From Hyella patelloides LEGE 07179 (GTDB taxonomy: Bacteria; Cyanobacteriota; Cyanobacteriia; Cyanobacteriales; Xenococcaceae): 35,832 nt of DNA. A program made the position numbers and the translations under genes. The stretch is from the NCBI RefSeq assembly GCF_900659865.1, contig NZ_LR213807.1, positions 1-35,832 on the forward strand. Reading direction: 5' to 3'. The notes under the pieces are model-generated. The model did not search any database and was not told where the DNA came from. It was given only the letters and a program-made list of their open reading frames with translations. Of this stretch, positions 1 through 9,393 are shown in pieces (position 1 is the stretch's first letter; each line of letters begins with the position of its first letter).

Positions 1-130
1 GTCAGTCGGCATATTCCACTCCCGTGTTGACAACGCCCCGCTTGAATGCGATTCAAGAGACAGACCCTCCGAAGCCTGCGGTGACCGTTGGTCAAAGCGT
101 GCAATTAATTCTGCTCAGATACTTATCTGT
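1..130. repeat. GC-rich fragment, probable dispersed or mobile-element remnant
   Basis: The first 60 bases are 32/60 G+C, clearly richer than the AT-rich DNA that follows. Bases 9-32 read GCATATTCCA directly followed by ACTCCCGTGTTGACA. The same two blocks occur on the minus strand near 27742-27783, separated there by about 17 extra bases, so the two sites look homologous. One forward frame is open from base 3 to about 149 without a start, so a coding tail entering from the left is possible. I do not recognise a protein. A decayed transposon end or small dispersed repeat is the likeliest reading. Confidence 0.35.
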
Positions 131-871
131 TCATATATTCTCTTTAAAATGAATTTTTTTCCGAGAGAAAATTCCCAATCCACAACAGAAAAACAATCCC
201 ATAATCGTTGCTGGTTCAGGAATATTTGTTGCATCAATAGGTATCCTATTTTGATCTTGAGGCACATTTATTATTCCTTGCCCGACTATACTAAAAGAGT
301 CGATTTCCACATCTACATTAAGACCCCCTTGAGAGACGAGATGAATTTCATCAATTGAGCTTAAATTAACACCAGTAAAACTATCAAAATCGAATAATAC
401 ACGTTGCGATTTAGTGATACTTTCTGATAAGCTGGAAGACTCTCGATTATTACTGTCTACTACAAATATTTCAAATTGAGTAGCCAAATCAATATCAGTA
501 ACATCAATAGCAAAACTATTTCCTAAACCTAAAAGATTTGCTCCTAAACCATTACCTCCAGCATCATAAGTAATACTTGCAATACTAGATGCGCCAGTAT
601 TATTACTATGACTAAAATTATCGGAACTGGCAAAAAGATTAGTAGTAGCAAATGCCTGGTCGTCAGTGGCAGTTAGTAGTAATTCAATCTCTCTAGTTCC
701 TCCAAGTATACTGGTATGTGATGCGCTACCAGTATCTACTAAATCTATTGGGCTGACTGATAAATCAATTATTCCTTGTTCAAAAGTATCAATAAAAGTC
801 GCTGCCTGAGCGTCTATAGTAGCTGCTAATAAAGTGCTGGCTGCTAAACTTAAATGTAGAAAATTTTTCAT
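131..871 (-). CDS. PEP-CTERM sorting domain-containing exported protein
   Basis: Predicted secreted or surface protein of 246 residues. A signal peptide spans about residues 1-23, with a hydrophobic core ending in AQAA. The C-terminus has the tripartite PEP-CTERM signal: a PEP motif near residue 218, a hydrophobic stretch and a basic tail (SRKK). Such proteins are processed by an exosortase and are typically linked to extracellular polysaccharide; no exosortase gene lies in this window. The body is Ser/Thr/Asp/Asn-rich, beta-type, without a recognised catalytic domain. It shares layout with the next minus-strand gene: the same signal-peptide type, an LSVSPI/LDVSPI block near the N-terminus and an LGG-x-R block. 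The two are therefore likely paralogues. No strong Shine-Dalgarno site precedes the ATG. The exact role is unknown. Confidence 0.8.
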   Translation of the reverse strand: MKNFLHLSLAASTLLAATIDAQAATFIDTFEQGIIDLSVSPIDLVDTGSASHTSILGGTREIELLLTATDDQAFATTNLFASSDNFSHSNNTGASSIASITYDAGGNGLGANLLGLGNSFAIDVTDIDLATQFEIFVVDSNNRESSSLSESITKSQRVLFDFDSFTGVNLSSIDEIHLVSQGGLNVDVEIDSFSIVGQGIINVPQDQNRIPIDATNIPEPATIMGLFFCCGLGIFSRKKIHFKENI

Positions 872-1272
872 ATTGATAGGAGATATCCTAGCTAAATAAC
901 TTTGGTACTTAGCTCAGTTATATCTCCAAGGAAATAGAATGAACATCGATATAAATACTAGATGCTCAAATCTCAAATATTGGGTTTTACACGGGAAAAA
1001 TACTAGCTATTAATTACTAATTAAGTTAGTCAATCCGTATTAATAACTAAAAAAGAGTAATTTTACTGATACTAATTCTAAATTTTTATTAAAGTATCAG
1101 TCTTTAATACCAGATTGTGTAAGTATTATCTCTAGTTAGAGTAATCGTTCGATCTCGTAGTAAATAACTAGAAACTTTTATTCTTAATTAATTATTTCCG
1201 ATGAAAAGTAGCAATAATTTTCCATGAGATTTGAATTACTCTAACCAACAACATAAATAAGTGGTCAGTGAT
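872..1272. other. AT-rich spacer between the two PEP-CTERM genes
   Basis: No open frame of useful length and no RNA gene was recognised. Three copies of the hexamer AATACT/AGTATT occur here, the same motif that clusters downstream of 2100. The spacer should contain the promoter of the 131-871 gene at its left side and the 3' end of the 1273-2022 transcript at its right. I see no clear terminator hairpin. Confidence 0.4.
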
Positions 1273-2022
1273 TTAAGCTTGCTTTTTCTTTTTAGATAAT
1301 GCACCACAGCCTAAAGATAAAAGAAGACCAAGAACAGCAGCAGGCTCAGGAGTCTTTTCGCCTTCAACTCTAAAGTTATCAATAACTATATCTTCTTCAT
1401 CAAAGCCACTAACATCCAAAGATATTTCGGTAACATTCGCAAAACTGAAGCTAGCATCTCCAGTAAATTCACTAAACAAGAAGGTTGTAGGACTTGGAAG
1501 TATAACGTCTTCAATCCTTCCATCTGCCATTGAAGTCACCATATTACCCCCATTGTCTTTAAAGGTTACGCTAATTGCAGCAAAATCATCAGTTACACTT
1601 TCAAGTTCAATATCTATTGCAGCAAAATCAAATGAAGAAAAGTCTTCTATTCCAAAGCCATCATATTTTAGATTGAGATTACTGCTTGCTCCATCTTGTC
1701 CAAAACCCGCAGCATTATTACTTAAATTCGCAGTACCACTATTTACAGTAAAAAATTGATTGATATTAGCTTGTGCTGCTGCATCACCGTCAAGAAACGT
1801 TAATTCTGAAGTTCTTTTTCCACCAAGAACGCCAGAGAGTCCCATTTCTGTGTTTGAATCACTTGTAACAATGGGAGACACATCTAACTGTACTCCAGTA
1901 GGGGCTATAGTATCGTTAAAATTATCAATCACTGTAGTCATAGTAGCTGCTTGAGCTTGAGTAGAAGCGATTAATAATGCGCCGGTTGCTAAACCGAAAG
2001 TTAAAATATTTTTCATGTTCAT
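1273..2022 (-). CDS. PEP-CTERM sorting domain-containing exported protein
   Basis: Predicted exported protein of 249 residues. The N-terminal signal peptide ends near residue 26 (STQAQAA). The C-terminus carries TPEPA, a Leu/Gly-rich hydrophobic helix and a KKKKQA basic tail, which together form a PEP-CTERM sorting signal. The intervening region is acidic and low in Cys, consistent with an extracellular beta-rich domain. It resembles the 131-871 product in order of motifs and length, suggesting an old tandem duplication. Start choice: two in-frame ATGs lie six bases apart (2022 and 2016), and either could be used. Context suggests a surface or matrix protein, but no enzyme motif is visible and the function is unknown. 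Confidence 0.8.
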   Translation of the reverse strand: MNMKNILTFGLATGALLIASTQAQAATMTTVIDNFNDTIAPTGVQLDVSPIVTSDSNTEMGLSGVLGGKRTSELTFLDGDAAAQANINQFFTVNSGTANLSNNAAGFGQDGASSNLNLKYDGFGIEDFSSFDFAAIDIELESVTDDFAAISVTFKDNGGNMVTSMADGRIEDVILPSPTTFLFSEFTGDASFSFANVTEISLDVSGFDEEDIVIDNFRVEGEKTPEPAAVLGLLLSLGCGALSKKKKQA

Positions 2023-2955
2023 TTAGAGATAGATTTTTTCGCTGTAGATACTGACAATTCCATTTATATTCTTAAAGACTCGCTATCTACATCGCTATAA
2101 ATACGAATATTACTGTTTCTTTTTAGGATATTAATAAGTATTGAATAAGGGTTTTTGGGGATTGTTTTAAATAAATCTCTATGTATTTAAAACAGTAATT
2201 AATCAATTTTGAATATTTTAAAATATATTTTAGTCAAATACTTTGAGTTGTATCGTGCTTATGATGATGGCATTAACACTGATTATTCATTTATTCTTAG
2301 TTACTAATCAGCAATAAAAAGACGAGAGCAGTGAAACTACTACTATTTGAAATCTATGGCTTTTAAAATATAAGCATAATTATCAAAAATACTTACTAAA
2401 AGCTTAATATTGTTTTGTTTAAAAACATAAAACATAAGTCAAACATGGAGATATGAATACTTAATGTGGCTTGGGTTATTACTGATTTATAAGTATTAAA
2501 TCTGACAGTATTTCTGGTTGATATAACTTATAAAATACTGATAAATTAACCAAAAGTAATTAAATTACCCACAAATACTGAAGTATTTGATAAAAAAAAT
2601 TAAAAATAACTATTGCTAGGTATTTTATGCTGTAGTCGATAATTTGAGGTTATTAATTAAGGTCAAAAGTAGAAAAAGTAATATTTTTACGGAGGCTTAC
2701 TTAAGGTTTGATTGAAGTTTACGTAAGCTAATGAAGTAATTTCATACTTTGCATAAGTACAAATTTGCAGTGAAAGCTGCTATTTCTCAGGCTTGATATA
2801 CTTGATTAAGTATTTCTAGTAGATAGCTCAGTAGGCAAAGAGAAGAAATTAACCAATAATTACTGGTTCTTACACAATTGCGATGGTAGTTCTCTTAGTT
2901 CTCTATCTTTGTAACTTTCAATATTACTATTCCCTGTTCTCTTTAAATAAGAAGT
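2023..2955. other. Long AT-rich spacer with clustered AATACT hexamers
   Basis: 933 bases without a convincing gene. The spacer separates the minus-strand PEP-CTERM gene from the plus-strand RDD gene, so it must hold two divergent promoters. AATACT or its complement AGTATT occurs at 2137, 2237, 2388, 2456, 2492, 2507, 2534, 2574, 2582 and 2809. That is far denser than expected even in AT-rich DNA. Short hydrophobic frames exist (for example an 18-codon frame near 2260) but have no ribosome binding site support. Confidence 0.4.
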
Positions 2956-3495
2956 ATGTACGAAGAAGATTATAGCGATAAGCTAACTTATAGGCGTTTT
3001 CCTAAAGTCCCTATAGAAAGACGTATGGGAGCATTTGCTATTGATTTTGTAGTAGTCTGGTTTGTCAGTTCTTTTTTTGGTCAAAGTGGAGGATGGTTGG
3101 TTTTTTTGCTGGGTTGGTTGGCAATGCGAATTGTCGTAGTAGATCGCAATCAAGGGCAAAGCTTGGGACATTATGCTTTAGACATGAAAGTTATTGACTA
3201 TCGCTATAATCGAGTTCCAGATCTGGTTACTTTGGCTAAAAGGGAAGGTATTTTAGGTTTTACTGCTATGCTAGCTAGTCTAGGTTTACAAAATTTCGGG
3301 AATGGTTTGCTCTTATTATTTTTGGCAACTCCTTTGTTGGTAGACTGTTTATTGGCTTTATTTGATGAAGATTTGGATCGCGCTTTTCACGATCGCATTG
3401 CAGAAACTATAATAATTCAAACTCAGAGGGGCTTTTCTTTAGACCTGAGATTAAAAAAATTGTTGGCGACAATTCAGCGTAATATGCGACAATGA
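2956..3495 (+). CDS. RDD family integral membrane protein
   Basis: 179-residue membrane protein. The N-terminal half has the RDD-family layout: a basic segment with ERR-M, then the AID signature around residue 28, a first membrane helix (about 30-45), a second helix (about 47-62) and a conserved charged stretch with a G-Q-S-x-G motif near residue 68. Further hydrophobic segments occur around 100-135, followed by a DR-x-F-H-D-R motif near 145. RDD proteins are small multi-pass proteins of mostly unknown role; some are proposed transporters. The C-terminal tail is basic and cytosolic-looking. It is 151 bases upstream of rpmG on the same strand, but the spacer contains repeat-like DNA, so co-transcription is uncertain. 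Confidence 0.8.
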   Translation: MYEEDYSDKLTYRRFPKVPIERRMGAFAIDFVVVWFVSSFFGQSGGWLVFLLGWLAMRIVVVDRNQGQSLGHYALDMKVIDYRYNRVPDLVTLAKREGILGFTAMLASLGLQNFGNGLLLLFLATPLLVDCLLALFDEDLDRAFHDRIAETIIIQTQRGFSLDLRLKKLLATIQRNMRQ

Positions 3496-3646
3496 TAAAT
3501 TGCGTGTCACGACTCGCGCTATCCAGAGCGTCCGTTTTGATCTGCATCTCTTGGCTGACGAAATTTCGTGCCTAGGTCACATCGCTTTTGTGCTGTGCAG
3601 GGTCGTCAAATATAAGTAAACGTATAGATAGTTATCTCTAAAAATC
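3496..3646. repeat. GC-richer spacer with short palindrome
   Basis: The gap between the RDD gene and rpmG is noticeably richer in G+C than other spacers and includes a perfect 12-base palindrome, ACGAAATTTCGT (within about 3558-3573). It resembles the small dispersed repeats common in cyanobacterial spacers. It should also carry the promoter for rpmG. No gene is seen. Confidence 0.25.
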
Positions 3647-3841
3647 ATGGCTGGCAAAAAAGGAGTCCGTATTATCGTTACCCTCGAATGCACCGAATGT
3701 CGCAGTAATAATAATAAGCGATCGCCTGGTGTATCTCGTTATACTACGATGAAAAACCGTCGCAACACTACAGGCAGAATGGAATTAAAAAAATTCTGTA
3801 CTCATTGCAACTCTCACACTGTTCATAAAGAAATTAAGTAA
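3647..3841 (+). CDS. rpmG: 50S ribosomal protein L33
   Basis: 64-residue ribosomal protein L33, a small component of the large subunit near the E site. The N-terminus is [13 protein letters not shown], with a C-x2-C pair, and a second C-x2-C pair (CTHC) near residue 52. This is the zinc-ribbon form of L33 with all four cysteines. The basic N-K-R-x-P-G-V-S-R-Y motif and length match cyanobacterial and plastid L33. rpsR lies 61 bases downstream on the same strand. The rpl33-rps18 neighbourhood is a known conserved arrangement in cyanobacteria and plastid genomes, supporting an operon. Confidence 0.97.
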   Translation: MAGKKGVRIIVTLECTECRSNNNKRSPGVSRYTTMKNRRNTTGRMELKKFCTHCNSHTVHKEIK

Positions 3842-3902
3842 GCAGAACATTTACTTTTTCTTCTCATTATGCAAGTACATTACCAATTAACAAGTTAAAA
3901 CT

Positions 3903-4118
3903 ATGGCATACTACCGCAAACGTCTTTCCCCCGTCAAACCTAGCGACCCCATCGACTACAAAGATATCGAGTTACTCAGAAAGTTCATCACAGAAAGAGG
4001 TAAAATTTTGCCTCGTCGTATCACTGGTTTAACAGCGCAGCAACAAAGGGATTTAACTGAGGCTGTTAAAAGGGCAAGATCGATTGCCTTATTACCTTTC
4101 ATCAATAAAGAAGGATAA
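3903..4118 (+). CDS. rpsR: 30S ribosomal protein S18
   Basis: 71-residue small-subunit protein S18, which pairs with S6 on the platform of the 30S subunit. Diagnostic features are the YYRKRLSP start, the [13 protein letters not shown] block, the [11 protein letters not shown] motif and the [13 protein letters not shown] basic helix. Length is normal for cyanobacteria and chloroplasts. It follows rpmG, and the RNase II/R gene starts about 95 bases downstream. The spacer after the stop has a T-rich run (4131-4141) but no strong stem, so read-through into the exonuclease gene is possible. Confidence 0.97.
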   Translation: MAYYRKRLSPVKPSDPIDYKDIELLRKFITERGKILPRRITGLTAQQQRDLTEAVKRARSIALLPFINKEG

Positions 4119-4212
4119 ATCAATACCTAAATTTTTTTTTTCCTTATTGAGACAAAGAGAGTAGAAAGGTAGACTATATTAGTATATTGTTCGATGTTAA
4201 AGCGGAAAGCTG

Positions 4213-6216
4213 GTGGAAAAAGGAACGCTGATTGAATTTAGAGTCCAAGGAGAGCATCGTCTCGCAGTTGCCGACCACCCAGAAGGCAAAAAAGACTGGA
4301 TAGTAATAGATAGTGAAGGACAATCTCATAAAATTCGTCCCCAACGAGTTGAATACACAGTTAATGGTAGTCTCTATCAACCGTCCGATATCCCCAGCTT
4401 TATCGATAACGTAGAGTCCTATCTCGATCCTGATAGCCTGGAAGTAGCCTGGGAAATTCTGATTGAGGATCATGAAGCGGTAACACCTCAAGAGCTATCA
4501 GAACTATTATTTTCTGAAAAAGAACCTGCTTCTTGTTATGCTGCTCATAGTCTTTTAAGCAGGGACAAAATTTATTTTAAAAAGAAAGGTGACGGTTATG
4601 AGCCTCGTTCGGCAAATCAAGTAGCAGAAATCAAGCATCAGCTAGAAGTACAAAATCAAAAAGAGCAAGAAAAAGAGCAGTTTATCGTTCATCTGCAACA
4701 AGCCATTAAAGGAGAATCAGTAAATTGGTCAGATAGCGAACGTATTCGCCTAGAGACTATTGCCAAAATAGTACTTTATCCCGACCAAAATCATCGCACC
4801 GCTCAGGAAGTATTAGCATCAGTAAATAAGAGTGCCGATCCACAAAAAGTCTTTTATTTGTTGGTACAAATTGGGTGGTGGAGCGAACACGAAAACTTGT
4901 TTTTACTCCGCAGTTCCTACCCCATTCACTTTCCTCAAAAGGTACTTAACGTGTCGCAATCTCGGCTTACCTCTCCTGTTAACGATTCTAATAGCGATCG
5001 CTTAGACTTAACTCATTTAAAAGTCTACACCATAGACGACGAAAGCACAGAAGAAATTGATGATGGTCTGAGTGTGGAATATTTAGGGGAGGAGAAAACT
5101 TGTCGTTTGTGGATTCACATTGCCGACCCCACTCGTTTAGTCACCCCAGGAGATGAATTAGATTTAGAAGCTCGTCGTCGCAGTACCAGCTTATACCTGC
5201 CTACGGGAATGATTTCCATGTTCCCCACAGAGTTAGCCACAGGTCCTATGAGTTTGGTACAGGGTCAAGTTTGTTCTGCTCTCAGTTTCGGCGTTACTTT
5301 GGATGAATCTGGAGCAATCTTAGATTATGTAATCCGACCTAGTATTATCAAGCCCACCTATCGTCTGACATACCATGATGTAGATGAGATGCTAGAGCTA
5401 GGATTAACTAACGAGCCAGAAATTGCCGATCTGGCAAAATCAGCAAAGAAACGTAGAGAATGGCGCAAATCTCAGGGTTCGATTCAAATCCAAATGCCAG
5501 AATCTTCGATTAAGGTTAAAGAAAATGAAGAGATAACTATTGAATTGTTAGAAGGCTCTTTTTCCCGTCAGCTAGTAGCAGAAATGATGATTTTGACAGG
5601 GGAAGTTGCTGGAAAATACGCTAAAGAACATAATTTACCCTTACCTTTTCGGGGACAACCACAACCAGAATTACCCCCAGAAGAAGAACTATTGTTATTA
5701 CCCGCAGGTCCAGTGCGTTATTGTGCAGTGCGTCGCTGTATGCCTCGCAGTGAAATGGGAACTACCCCCATGCGCCATGCTAGTCTAGGTTTAGATAGTT
5801 ATATTCAGGTAACTTCCCCTATTCGTCGCTACACAGATTTATTAGCGCATTTTCAACTTAAAGCTCATCTTAGAGGTCATGACTTACCTTTTTCTCTTGA
5901 TGCTTTACAGGAGATTCTTTACAGCGTTGGCACTTCTGCCTATGAAGCAACTCTAGTAGAGCGTCAAACTAATCGCTATTGGGGATTAGAATATTTACGG
6001 CGTAATGCAGATATTATTTGGCAAGCTCTTGTTCTTCGGTGGTTAAGAGAAGAAGATAGTCTGGGAATTATTTTGTTAGAAGATTTAGGTCTGGAATTAC
6101 CCCATCGCTTTAATCGTGCAGTTAATTTAGGCGATCGCTTAGAAATGAAGGTCAGTTTAGTCGATCCTCATCGGGATGAAATTCGCTTTCAAGAAGCAAT
6201 TAGTGCAAATTTGTAA
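4213..6216 (+). CDS. rnr: RNase II/R family 3'-5' exoribonuclease
   Basis: 667-residue member of the RNB exonuclease family, which degrades RNA processively from the 3' end in the cytoplasm. The catalytic acidic cluster is visible as TIDDESTEEIDDGLS around residues 272-286, followed by the HIADPTRLV and LPTGMISMFP motifs of the RNB fold and the SPIRRYTDLLAH motif near residue 540. The N-terminal part (1-240) is not a canonical double cold-shock pair and the C-terminal S1-like region is short. This is typical of the compact cyanobacterial/plastid enzyme and makes RNase II versus R naming arbitrary. The start is GTG at 4213; no ATG upstream is in frame. Its position after rpmG-rpsR suggests a shared role in translation and RNA turnover. 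Confidence 0.9.
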   Translation: MEKGTLIEFRVQGEHRLAVADHPEGKKDWIVIDSEGQSHKIRPQRVEYTVNGSLYQPSDIPSFIDNVESYLDPDSLEVAWEILIEDHEAVTPQELSELLFSEKEPASCYAAHSLLSRDKIYFKKKGDGYEPRSANQVAEIKHQLEVQNQKEQEKEQFIVHLQQAIKGESVNWSDSERIRLETIAKIVLYPDQNHRTAQEVLASVNKSADPQKVFYLLVQIGWWSEHENLFLLRSSYPIHFPQKVLNVSQSRLTSPVNDSNSDRLDLTHLKVYTIDDESTEEIDDGLSVEYLGEEKTCRLWIHIADPTRLVTPGDELDLEARRRSTSLYLPTGMISMFPTELATGPMSLVQGQVCSALSFGVTLDESGAILDYVIRPSIIKPTYRLTYHDVDEMLELGLTNEPEIADLAKSAKKRREWRKSQGSIQIQMPESSIKVKENEEITIELLEGSFSRQLVAEMMILTGEVAGKYAKEHNLPLPFRGQPQPELPPEEELLLLPAGPVRYCAVRRCMPRSEMGTTPMRHASLGLDSYIQVTSPIRRYTDLLAHFQLKAHLRGHDLPFSLDALQEILYSVGTSAYEATLVERQTNRYWGLEYLRRNADIIWQALVLRWLREEDSLGIILLEDLGLELPHRFNRAVNLGDRLEMKVSLVDPHRDEIRFQEAISANL

Positions 6217-6622
6217 GTTTAGAGAGCCAATAAAGTAGTGTTTCTGACATTTTTTGCTCAATCAAGACTTTTTAATACTCCTAAATTTTTAACATAAAAA
6301 CCTTTTTCTAGTACCAATTGGGCAGCACCTAGCCGATCCAACGCTGGAAAATTAATCAAAAATGATAAATCTAAGTTTTAGATTTATTCAGCAAACCCTA
6401 CTTACAAACTCCTGTCTGGACTAGAGAACTGCTTTAGCCATCAATTGATATTTCAGTCGTAGAACTTTAGTCATAAGGAAATATACCTAACTGTGCAACG
6501 AAAGTTGGAGGATTGATATCTATTTAGTTGAGGGTAGATTCGAGACGTTTTTCAGATGTTTTTCAGATGTTGTATCTCTACAATTGGCTTAAAAGAATTT
6601 TTTGATTAGGGAGAAATTAATT
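6217..6622. other. Spacer with AT-rich hairpin
   Basis: Non-coding region after the exonuclease gene. It has a perfect 10-bp stem with a 3-base loop at 6365-6387 (ATAAATCTAA, loop GTT, TTAGATTTAT), without a following T-run on either strand. There is also a direct repeat of TTTTTCAGATG near 6547-6568. No gene is recognised. Confidence 0.4.
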
Positions 6623-6822
6623 ATGAGAGCTACAGTTGCAGTTTTTGGCACTTTATTCGTTACAACTTTCGGATTCAACAATGTTGCCACAACTGTGAAT
6701 TTACTAACAAAGGTGATAATGGTTGGATTAACTGGGGCTTTTCAGCTTCGTTTAACCGAGATGATAAGTACCGCACAATTTCATGTCCACTAATAATTTT
6801 TGAATACCAATTAAACAGTTAA
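6623..6822 (+). pseudogene. Frame-disrupted small exported cysteine protein
   Basis: An ATG at 6623 begins a signal-peptide-like segment (MRATVAVFGTLFVTTFGF, then NNVATT). In that frame the remainder is nondescript and stops at 6793. If the frame is shifted by one base around 6695-6700, the downstream DNA instead reads a plausible mature sequence beginning NCEFTNKGDNGWINWGFSAS. It continues with RDDKYRTISCP and stops at 6822. Two cysteines bracket a Trp/Gly-rich core, as in small secreted disulfide proteins. A single-base deletion would explain the split. The alternatives are a sequencing error or that neither frame is used. The family is not identified. Confidence 0.4.
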
Positions 6823-6960
6823 ATAGTTAAATAGTTAAACTACCATGACTTCTATTATTGTGATAATGATTATACTCTTCGCCACAACCTTAGTTAAAGC
6901 TTAGTGATAGGATTTGGAAGGTTAGAGCGATCGCTTTTACTAGGCTAAATATCGTAACAA

Positions 6961-9393
6961 TTAACTGCGTAAAGTGACATCAAACTTTTTAACCAGAGTA
7001 TCTCTCACCTTTTGATGTACGGGATCGACATCCTTATCTTGTAGAGTGCGATCGCTGGCACGATATACTAAGTTAAAGGCTAAACTACGCTGTCCTTCAG
7101 GGACATTTTTACCTTGATATTCATCAAACACTTCTATCTTATCGAGTAGCTTACCTCCAGCTTTGGTCATTACTTTTTCAATCTCTGTTACAGCAAGATC
7201 GAGAGGAGCGAAAAAAGCTAAATCTCTTTGACTAGCAGGATAAGCAGAATAAGTTTGGAATTTAGGAGTAGTAACTTTTTCCCGATTTAAAGCTGTTGCT
7301 AAGTTATCAAAAGCGAGTTCAAACACATACACCTCATCAATCAAATCTCTTTGTTTGACCAACTCAGGGTGTAGCTGTCCAAAAATACCTAACTGTTTTC
7401 CTTCTAACCACAATGAAGCAGTACGCCCAGGATGTAAACGAGAATCGCTATCATCGGCGCGATAGGTAATATTTAAACCCAAAACATTAAATACACCATC
7501 TAAAATACCTTTGGCTTCATACCAGGTTAAAGCAGGGGGTTTTCCGCCAGATGTCCAGCCACCTTCAGGATAGAATGCACCGCCCATAATTCCTGCTACT
7601 TTATCCCCTTCGCCAACACCATCTTCAGTTTTCCAGAATACTCTACCAATCTCAAAACCATTTAACCCACCATTACCTTGAGACTGATTATATGCAAAAG
7701 CATCGATTAAACCAGAAATTAGATCGGTACGCAGGGCGGAGTATTCAGCAAATAAGGGATTGGCTAAAGTTACTTCTTCTCCCGTAGGTTTGACTAGAGA
7801 GTAATGAACCAACTCCGTTAAGCCCACACCTCTAAAAGCGTTACGTAGTTTATTGAGAATTTGATATTCTACCGAGAGATAACCAGGTTCAGTCTTGTCT
7901 GGCAGGGTATCACAAAAGCGATCGTAACCATAAAGGCGAGCTACTTCTTCAATTAAATCGATTTCTCGTTCCAAATCGCGGTAACGATAGGGAGGTACTT
8001 TAACTAACCAAGTATCTGCTTTTTCCGTACTTTTAGTTAACTGACAACCCAATGCAGTCAAAATTGTTGATACTTCTGCTTGAGAAATGTAACCTGTACC
8101 GTCTTCTGTTTCTACCTCTCCTAATAACTGATGAATTCGAGATAAACGCAGTTCAATCGCATCCATAGAATCCCAATCAGGACGATGATCCACCATTGAC
8201 TGTGCTGCGGGAGTACCACCAGCTATCGATCGTAAAAGAGCAACTGCACGACTACAGGCATGGTCTAATTCTACTTGGTTAACTCCTCTTTCGTATCTAG
8301 TAGAAGCCTCACTTCGTAACCCCTGACTACGGGATGAACGACGTACCGCCACAGGATCGAACAATGCAGCCTCTAAAACCACATTAACAGTATTTTCATC
8401 AACTTCGGTTGTTTCTCCTCCCATAACCCCTGCTAAAGCTACTGGTGTGTCATTGGCGGTAATTAAGAGGTTTTGCGTAACTAGCTTTCTTTCTTGTTCA
8501 TCCAGAGTTTTGAGGCTTTCTCCTTCTGTGGCAAAGCGCACCCCAATAGTTATATCTTGGTTCTCTGCTACCTGTTGTAACTTTTCTTGATCGAATGCGT
8601 GTAAAGGCTGTCCCCATTCCAATAAGACATAGTTAGTAATATCTACTACATTATTAATCGGGCGTACTCCTCCCGCTTGCAAACGCCACTGTAACCAGTC
8701 AGGAGAAGGGGCAATTTTTACTCCTTCAATTACTGTTCCAATATATGCAGGACAAGCTTGAGTTTCAGTGATTGTTACTTTAAGAGAACTATTTTCTGTG
8801 AGGTTAGTTGCTTCGGCTTCAGGTAATCTTACCTCTACATCTGTTAAAGCAGCTACTTCTCGTGCAATACCCACCATACTCAATGCATCAGCCCGATTTG
8901 CGGTGGTAGCCAAATCTAAAATGACATCATCCAGTCCCAATAAAGGGCGCACGTCATCTCCTGGTTTAATATCACCTGAAAAGATATGTATTCCCTCAGA
9001 TTCTTTCTCCAAACCCAATTCCGACAGAGAACAAATCATACCCTCTGAAGGAACACCCCGTAATTTTGTAGGTTTGAGTTTTAAGTCCACTGCGGGGAGA
9101 TAAGTCCCTACTGTGGCTACAGGAACATAAATATCTGCCCGTACATTAGAAGCACCGCAGACAATATTGAGCGGGGTATCAACGCCGACATCTACTTCAC
9201 AGACACTTAATTTATCTGCATCGGGATGGCGATCGCGTTTAATGACTTTACCTACCACTACCCCATCAGCAAAGGTGCGTAAGTCTTCAATTTCCTCAAC
9301 TTCAAATCCTGCAATTGTCAAAATTTGCCCCAACTCTTCTGGAGCGAGGTTGATATCTACTAATTCTTTTAACCAGTTAAGAGAGACGCGCAT
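6961..9393 (-). CDS. pheT: Phenylalanyl-tRNA synthetase beta subunit
   Basis: Beta chain of the alpha2-beta2 enzyme that charges tRNA-Phe. The start is taken at the ATG at 9393 ([12 protein letters not shown]), giving 810 residues. The frame is open 20 codons further upstream, but that extension lacks family similarity. Domains in order: N-terminal helical region, EMAP-II-like tRNA-binding domain (about 38-150, with the DKLSVC and IVCGASNVR motifs), the B3/B4 editing domain (about 200-400; the [16 protein letters not shown] and HAFD motifs), the B5 region (about 410-500), the catalytic-like core, and a C-terminal ferredoxin-like anticodon-binding domain (about 715-810; [10 protein letters not shown]). 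pheS is not adjacent, as is common in cyanobacteria. Confidence 0.97.
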   Translation of the reverse strand: MRVSLNWLKELVDINLAPEELGQILTIAGFEVEEIEDLRTFADGVVVGKVIKRDRHPDADKLSVCEVDVGVDTPLNIVCGASNVRADIYVPVATVGTYLPAVDLKLKPTKLRGVPSEGMICSLSELGLEKESEGIHIFSGDIKPGDDVRPLLGLDDVILDLATTANRADALSMVGIAREVAALTDVEVRLPEAEATNLTENSSLKVTITETQACPAYIGTVIEGVKIAPSPDWLQWRLQAGGVRPINNVVDITNYVLLEWGQPLHAFDQEKLQQVAENQDITIGVRFATEGESLKTLDEQERKLVTQNLLITANDTPVALAGVMGGETTEVDENTVNVVLEAALFDPVAVRRSSRSQGLRSEASTRYERGVNQVELDHACSRAVALLRSIAGGTPAAQSMVDHRPDWDSMDAIELRLSRIHQLLGEVETEDGTGYISQAEVSTILTALGCQLTKSTEKADTWLVKVPPYRYRDLEREIDLIEEVARLYGYDRFCDTLPDKTEPGYLSVEYQILNKLRNAFRGVGLTELVHYSLVKPTGEEVTLANPLFAEYSALRTDLISGLIDAFAYNQSQGNGGLNGFEIGRVFWKTEDGVGEGDKVAGIMGGAFYPEGGWTSGGKPPALTWYEAKGILDGVFNVLGLNITYRADDSDSRLHPGRTASLWLEGKQLGIFGQLHPELVKQRDLIDEVYVFELAFDNLATALNREKVTTPKFQTYSAYPASQRDLAFFAPLDLAVTEIEKVMTKAGGKLLDKIEVFDEYQGKNVPEGQRSLAFNLVYRASDRTLQDKDVDPVHQKVRDTLVKKFDVTLRS

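Noticed and set aside
149-358. 69-codon plus-strand frame at the left edge
   Set aside because: Antisense to the PEP-CTERM gene C-terminus. Only the GC-rich part left of 130 is unexplained, and it is reported separately.
6820-6842. Three short AGTTAAAT repeats as a possible CRISPR-like array
   Set aside because: The units are only 8 bases long with no spacers: a simple tandem repeat. No cas gene is in the window.
6845-6904. 19-codon hydrophobic frame after the broken exported protein
   Set aside because: Resembles a bare signal peptide but has no ribosome binding site and no known small photosystem or cytochrome subunit match.
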